NCBI GenBank assembly: GCA_946413885.1
Contig: CAMKMK010000121.1
Location: 1-6,959, forward strand
Direction of reading: 5' to 3'
Origin: an uncultured Prevotellaceae bacterium
GTDB taxonomy: Bacteria; Bacteroidota; Bacteroidia; Bacteroidales; Bacteroidaceae
Length of the DNA: 6,959 nt
The translations under genes and the position numbers were made by a program. Shown piece by piece: positions 5,997-6,959 of this stretch (within the stretch, counting starts at the first letter, position 1; each line of letters begins with the position of its first letter). Under the pieces are notes generated by a model. It did no database searches. It had not been told where the DNA came from and saw only the letters and a list, made by a program, of their open reading frames with translations.

Positions 5997-6934
5997 TCAT
6001 CTTTTCTCTCTTTTCTGTATAACTGATAGGAATTGTACACGTTATGCCATATACTGTAAAATCCACCTGCGAGACTGGTGATGGGTGTCATGAAGGTATA
6101 ACTCATCCAAATGGCGAAAACCGTGTTCTTTTGACCTGTTGCTTGAGCGGAACTGATCTTGTCGTTGTAGCGTCCACCTACACAGCGCCCCACATAAAAC
6201 TGAAAGATGCAGGAAACCAGAGAGATGACCGCGATTGCTGCCTCGTAGAGTATAGGACAATCACTATGCGCAATACTTTTGGCTGTTACGGCGATAGCGA
6301 GTGACAAGGAAACTGCCCAAAGATAAAATGGAGCATCTTTCTTGCGTGTAAACCATTCTGTGATACGTGGAGAAATCCATCTTAACAACATGGCAAGAAG
6401 GAAGGGAAAGAAGAGCAGAGGGAAGACTTTGGTGATTATCATCATGAAGCTTCGCCAGAAAGTGAGATCCGGATTGGGGTGAATCAAGGGTACAAAAGTT
6501 GGTACCAGTATGGCTACCGCAAAGTTTATCAGGATAGTGTAGGTGGTCAGAGAGCCTGCATCACCTCCCAGCTTGCTGGTGACAACAGCAGCTGCCGTCG
6601 CTGTGGGACATATCAGGCAAATCATTCCACTCTCGATAACGATTCGCCAATAGCTGTCGGGCATCCGGATCAGTATCCAACTGAGCAAGACAAATAGTCC
6701 ACATTGGAGCATTAGTATCCATATGTGCCAAGGTTTGAGACTCAGATCCTGGGGTTTCACTTTACAAAAGGTCAAGAAAAGCATGCAGAAGAGGAGTGAT
6801 GGCTGAACGATGGATACGGTCTGATTCATCATCGGTTTCCAAGGTTTCACGCATGGAATGTGAGCTAACACGAGATAACTCAATGCGCCAGCAATCATGC
6901 TGATTGGCAGAGTCCAGTCCTTCAGAAACTTCAT
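5984..6934 (-). CDS. BASS-family (bile acid:sodium symporter-like) membrane transporter
   Basis: 316 residues from the preferred start, with about nine hydrophobic segments (for example 9-27, 42-57, 70-91, 98-120, 129-151, 164-186, 202-223, 228-253, 270-302). Length and pattern fit the BASS fold of the inner membrane. The segment CPTATAAAVVTSKLGGD (109-125) aligns with the TM4 motif around GGTASN of ASBT/NTCP proteins, and ATGQKN (265-270) aligns with their TM9 motif around E-T-G-x-Q-N. In both places the residues that bind sodium in known structures are changed (S and N to A and A; E to A; Q to K), so sodium coupling is doubtful. The substrate is unknown: bile acids are only the family name, and relatives carry organic anions and keto acids. 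The start at 6934 is chosen because AGGAGA (6949-6944) stands 10 nt away; the ATG at 6943 touches it almost directly. The frame is open upstream to the window edge. Confidence 0.82.
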   Translation of the reverse strand: MKFLKDWTLPISMIAGALSYLVLAHIPCVKPWKPMMNQTVSIVQPSLLFCMLFLTFCKVKPQDLSLKPWHIWILMLQCGLFVLLSWILIRMPDSYWRIVIESGMICLICPTATAAAVVTSKLGGDAGSLTTYTILINFAVAILVPTFVPLIHPNPDLTFWRSFMMIITKVFPLLFFPFLLAMLLRWISPRITEWFTRKKDAPFYLWAVSLSLAIAVTAKSIAHSDCPILYEAAIAVISLVSCIFQFYVGRCVGGRYNDKISSAQATGQKNTVFAIWMSYTFMTPITSLAGGFYSIWHNVYNSYQLYRKERKDESVR

Positions 6935-6943
6935 TAACTTCAT

Positions 6944-6949
6944 TCTCCT
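6944..6949 (-). promoter_or_regulatory. Shine-Dalgarno site of the transporter gene
   Basis: AGGAGA on the minus strand is the best ribosome binding site in the window. It is one base from the ATG at 6943 but 10 nt from the in-frame ATG at 6934, so it favours the second as the true start. Confidence 0.6.
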
Positions 6950-6959
6950 GTTGACAATC

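Overview
The window looks like chromosomal DNA of a Bacteroidetes bacterium, most likely a Prevotella/Bacteroides-type gut or oral anaerobe. Two promoters match the phylum's -33 TTTG / -7 TAnnTTTG pattern, one of them exactly with a 19-nt spacer. Ribosome binding sites are mostly weak and A-rich. The helicase, the PurF-like protein and the transporter all resemble Bacteroidales proteins (recognition from memory, no search run). No mobile element, CRISPR array, tRNA or rRNA gene was seen.

Layout. At 1-765 (+) lies the 3' part of a DbpA-type DEAD-box RNA helicase whose start is outside the window. Next comes an AT-rich, gene-free stretch of about 500 bp. It holds a clear rho-independent terminator (952-990), a set of short direct repeats at exact 22-bp spacing (1045-1110) and a near-perfect Bacteroidetes promoter (1145-1175). 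That promoter drives a tight two-gene operon of secreted proteins: a GH39-like clan GH-A glycoside hydrolase (1270-2673) and, 4 nt later, a right-handed beta-helix protein (2678-4366). Together they suggest extracytoplasmic carbohydrate processing, with no SusC/SusD pair or regulator in view.

The operon meets the minus-strand genes tail to tail across 90 bp containing a nested palindrome. On the minus strand are a PurF-like protein (5884 to 4457) with its own promoter and, upstream of it, a BASS-type membrane transporter (6934 to 5984). Functional links between these two and the plus-strand operon are not evident.

The most interesting signals are residue-level. The PurF-like protein keeps the PRPP-binding loop and the Fe-S-type cysteines, but it lacks the N-terminal catalytic cysteine and the other glutaminase residues. 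An in-frame stop just upstream rules out a missed start. The BASS-type transporter lacks the residues expected at both sodium sites and carries a lysine at one of them. The three 10-bp dyads at 22-bp spacing upstream of the hydrolase operon are the best candidate for an undescribed regulatory array.
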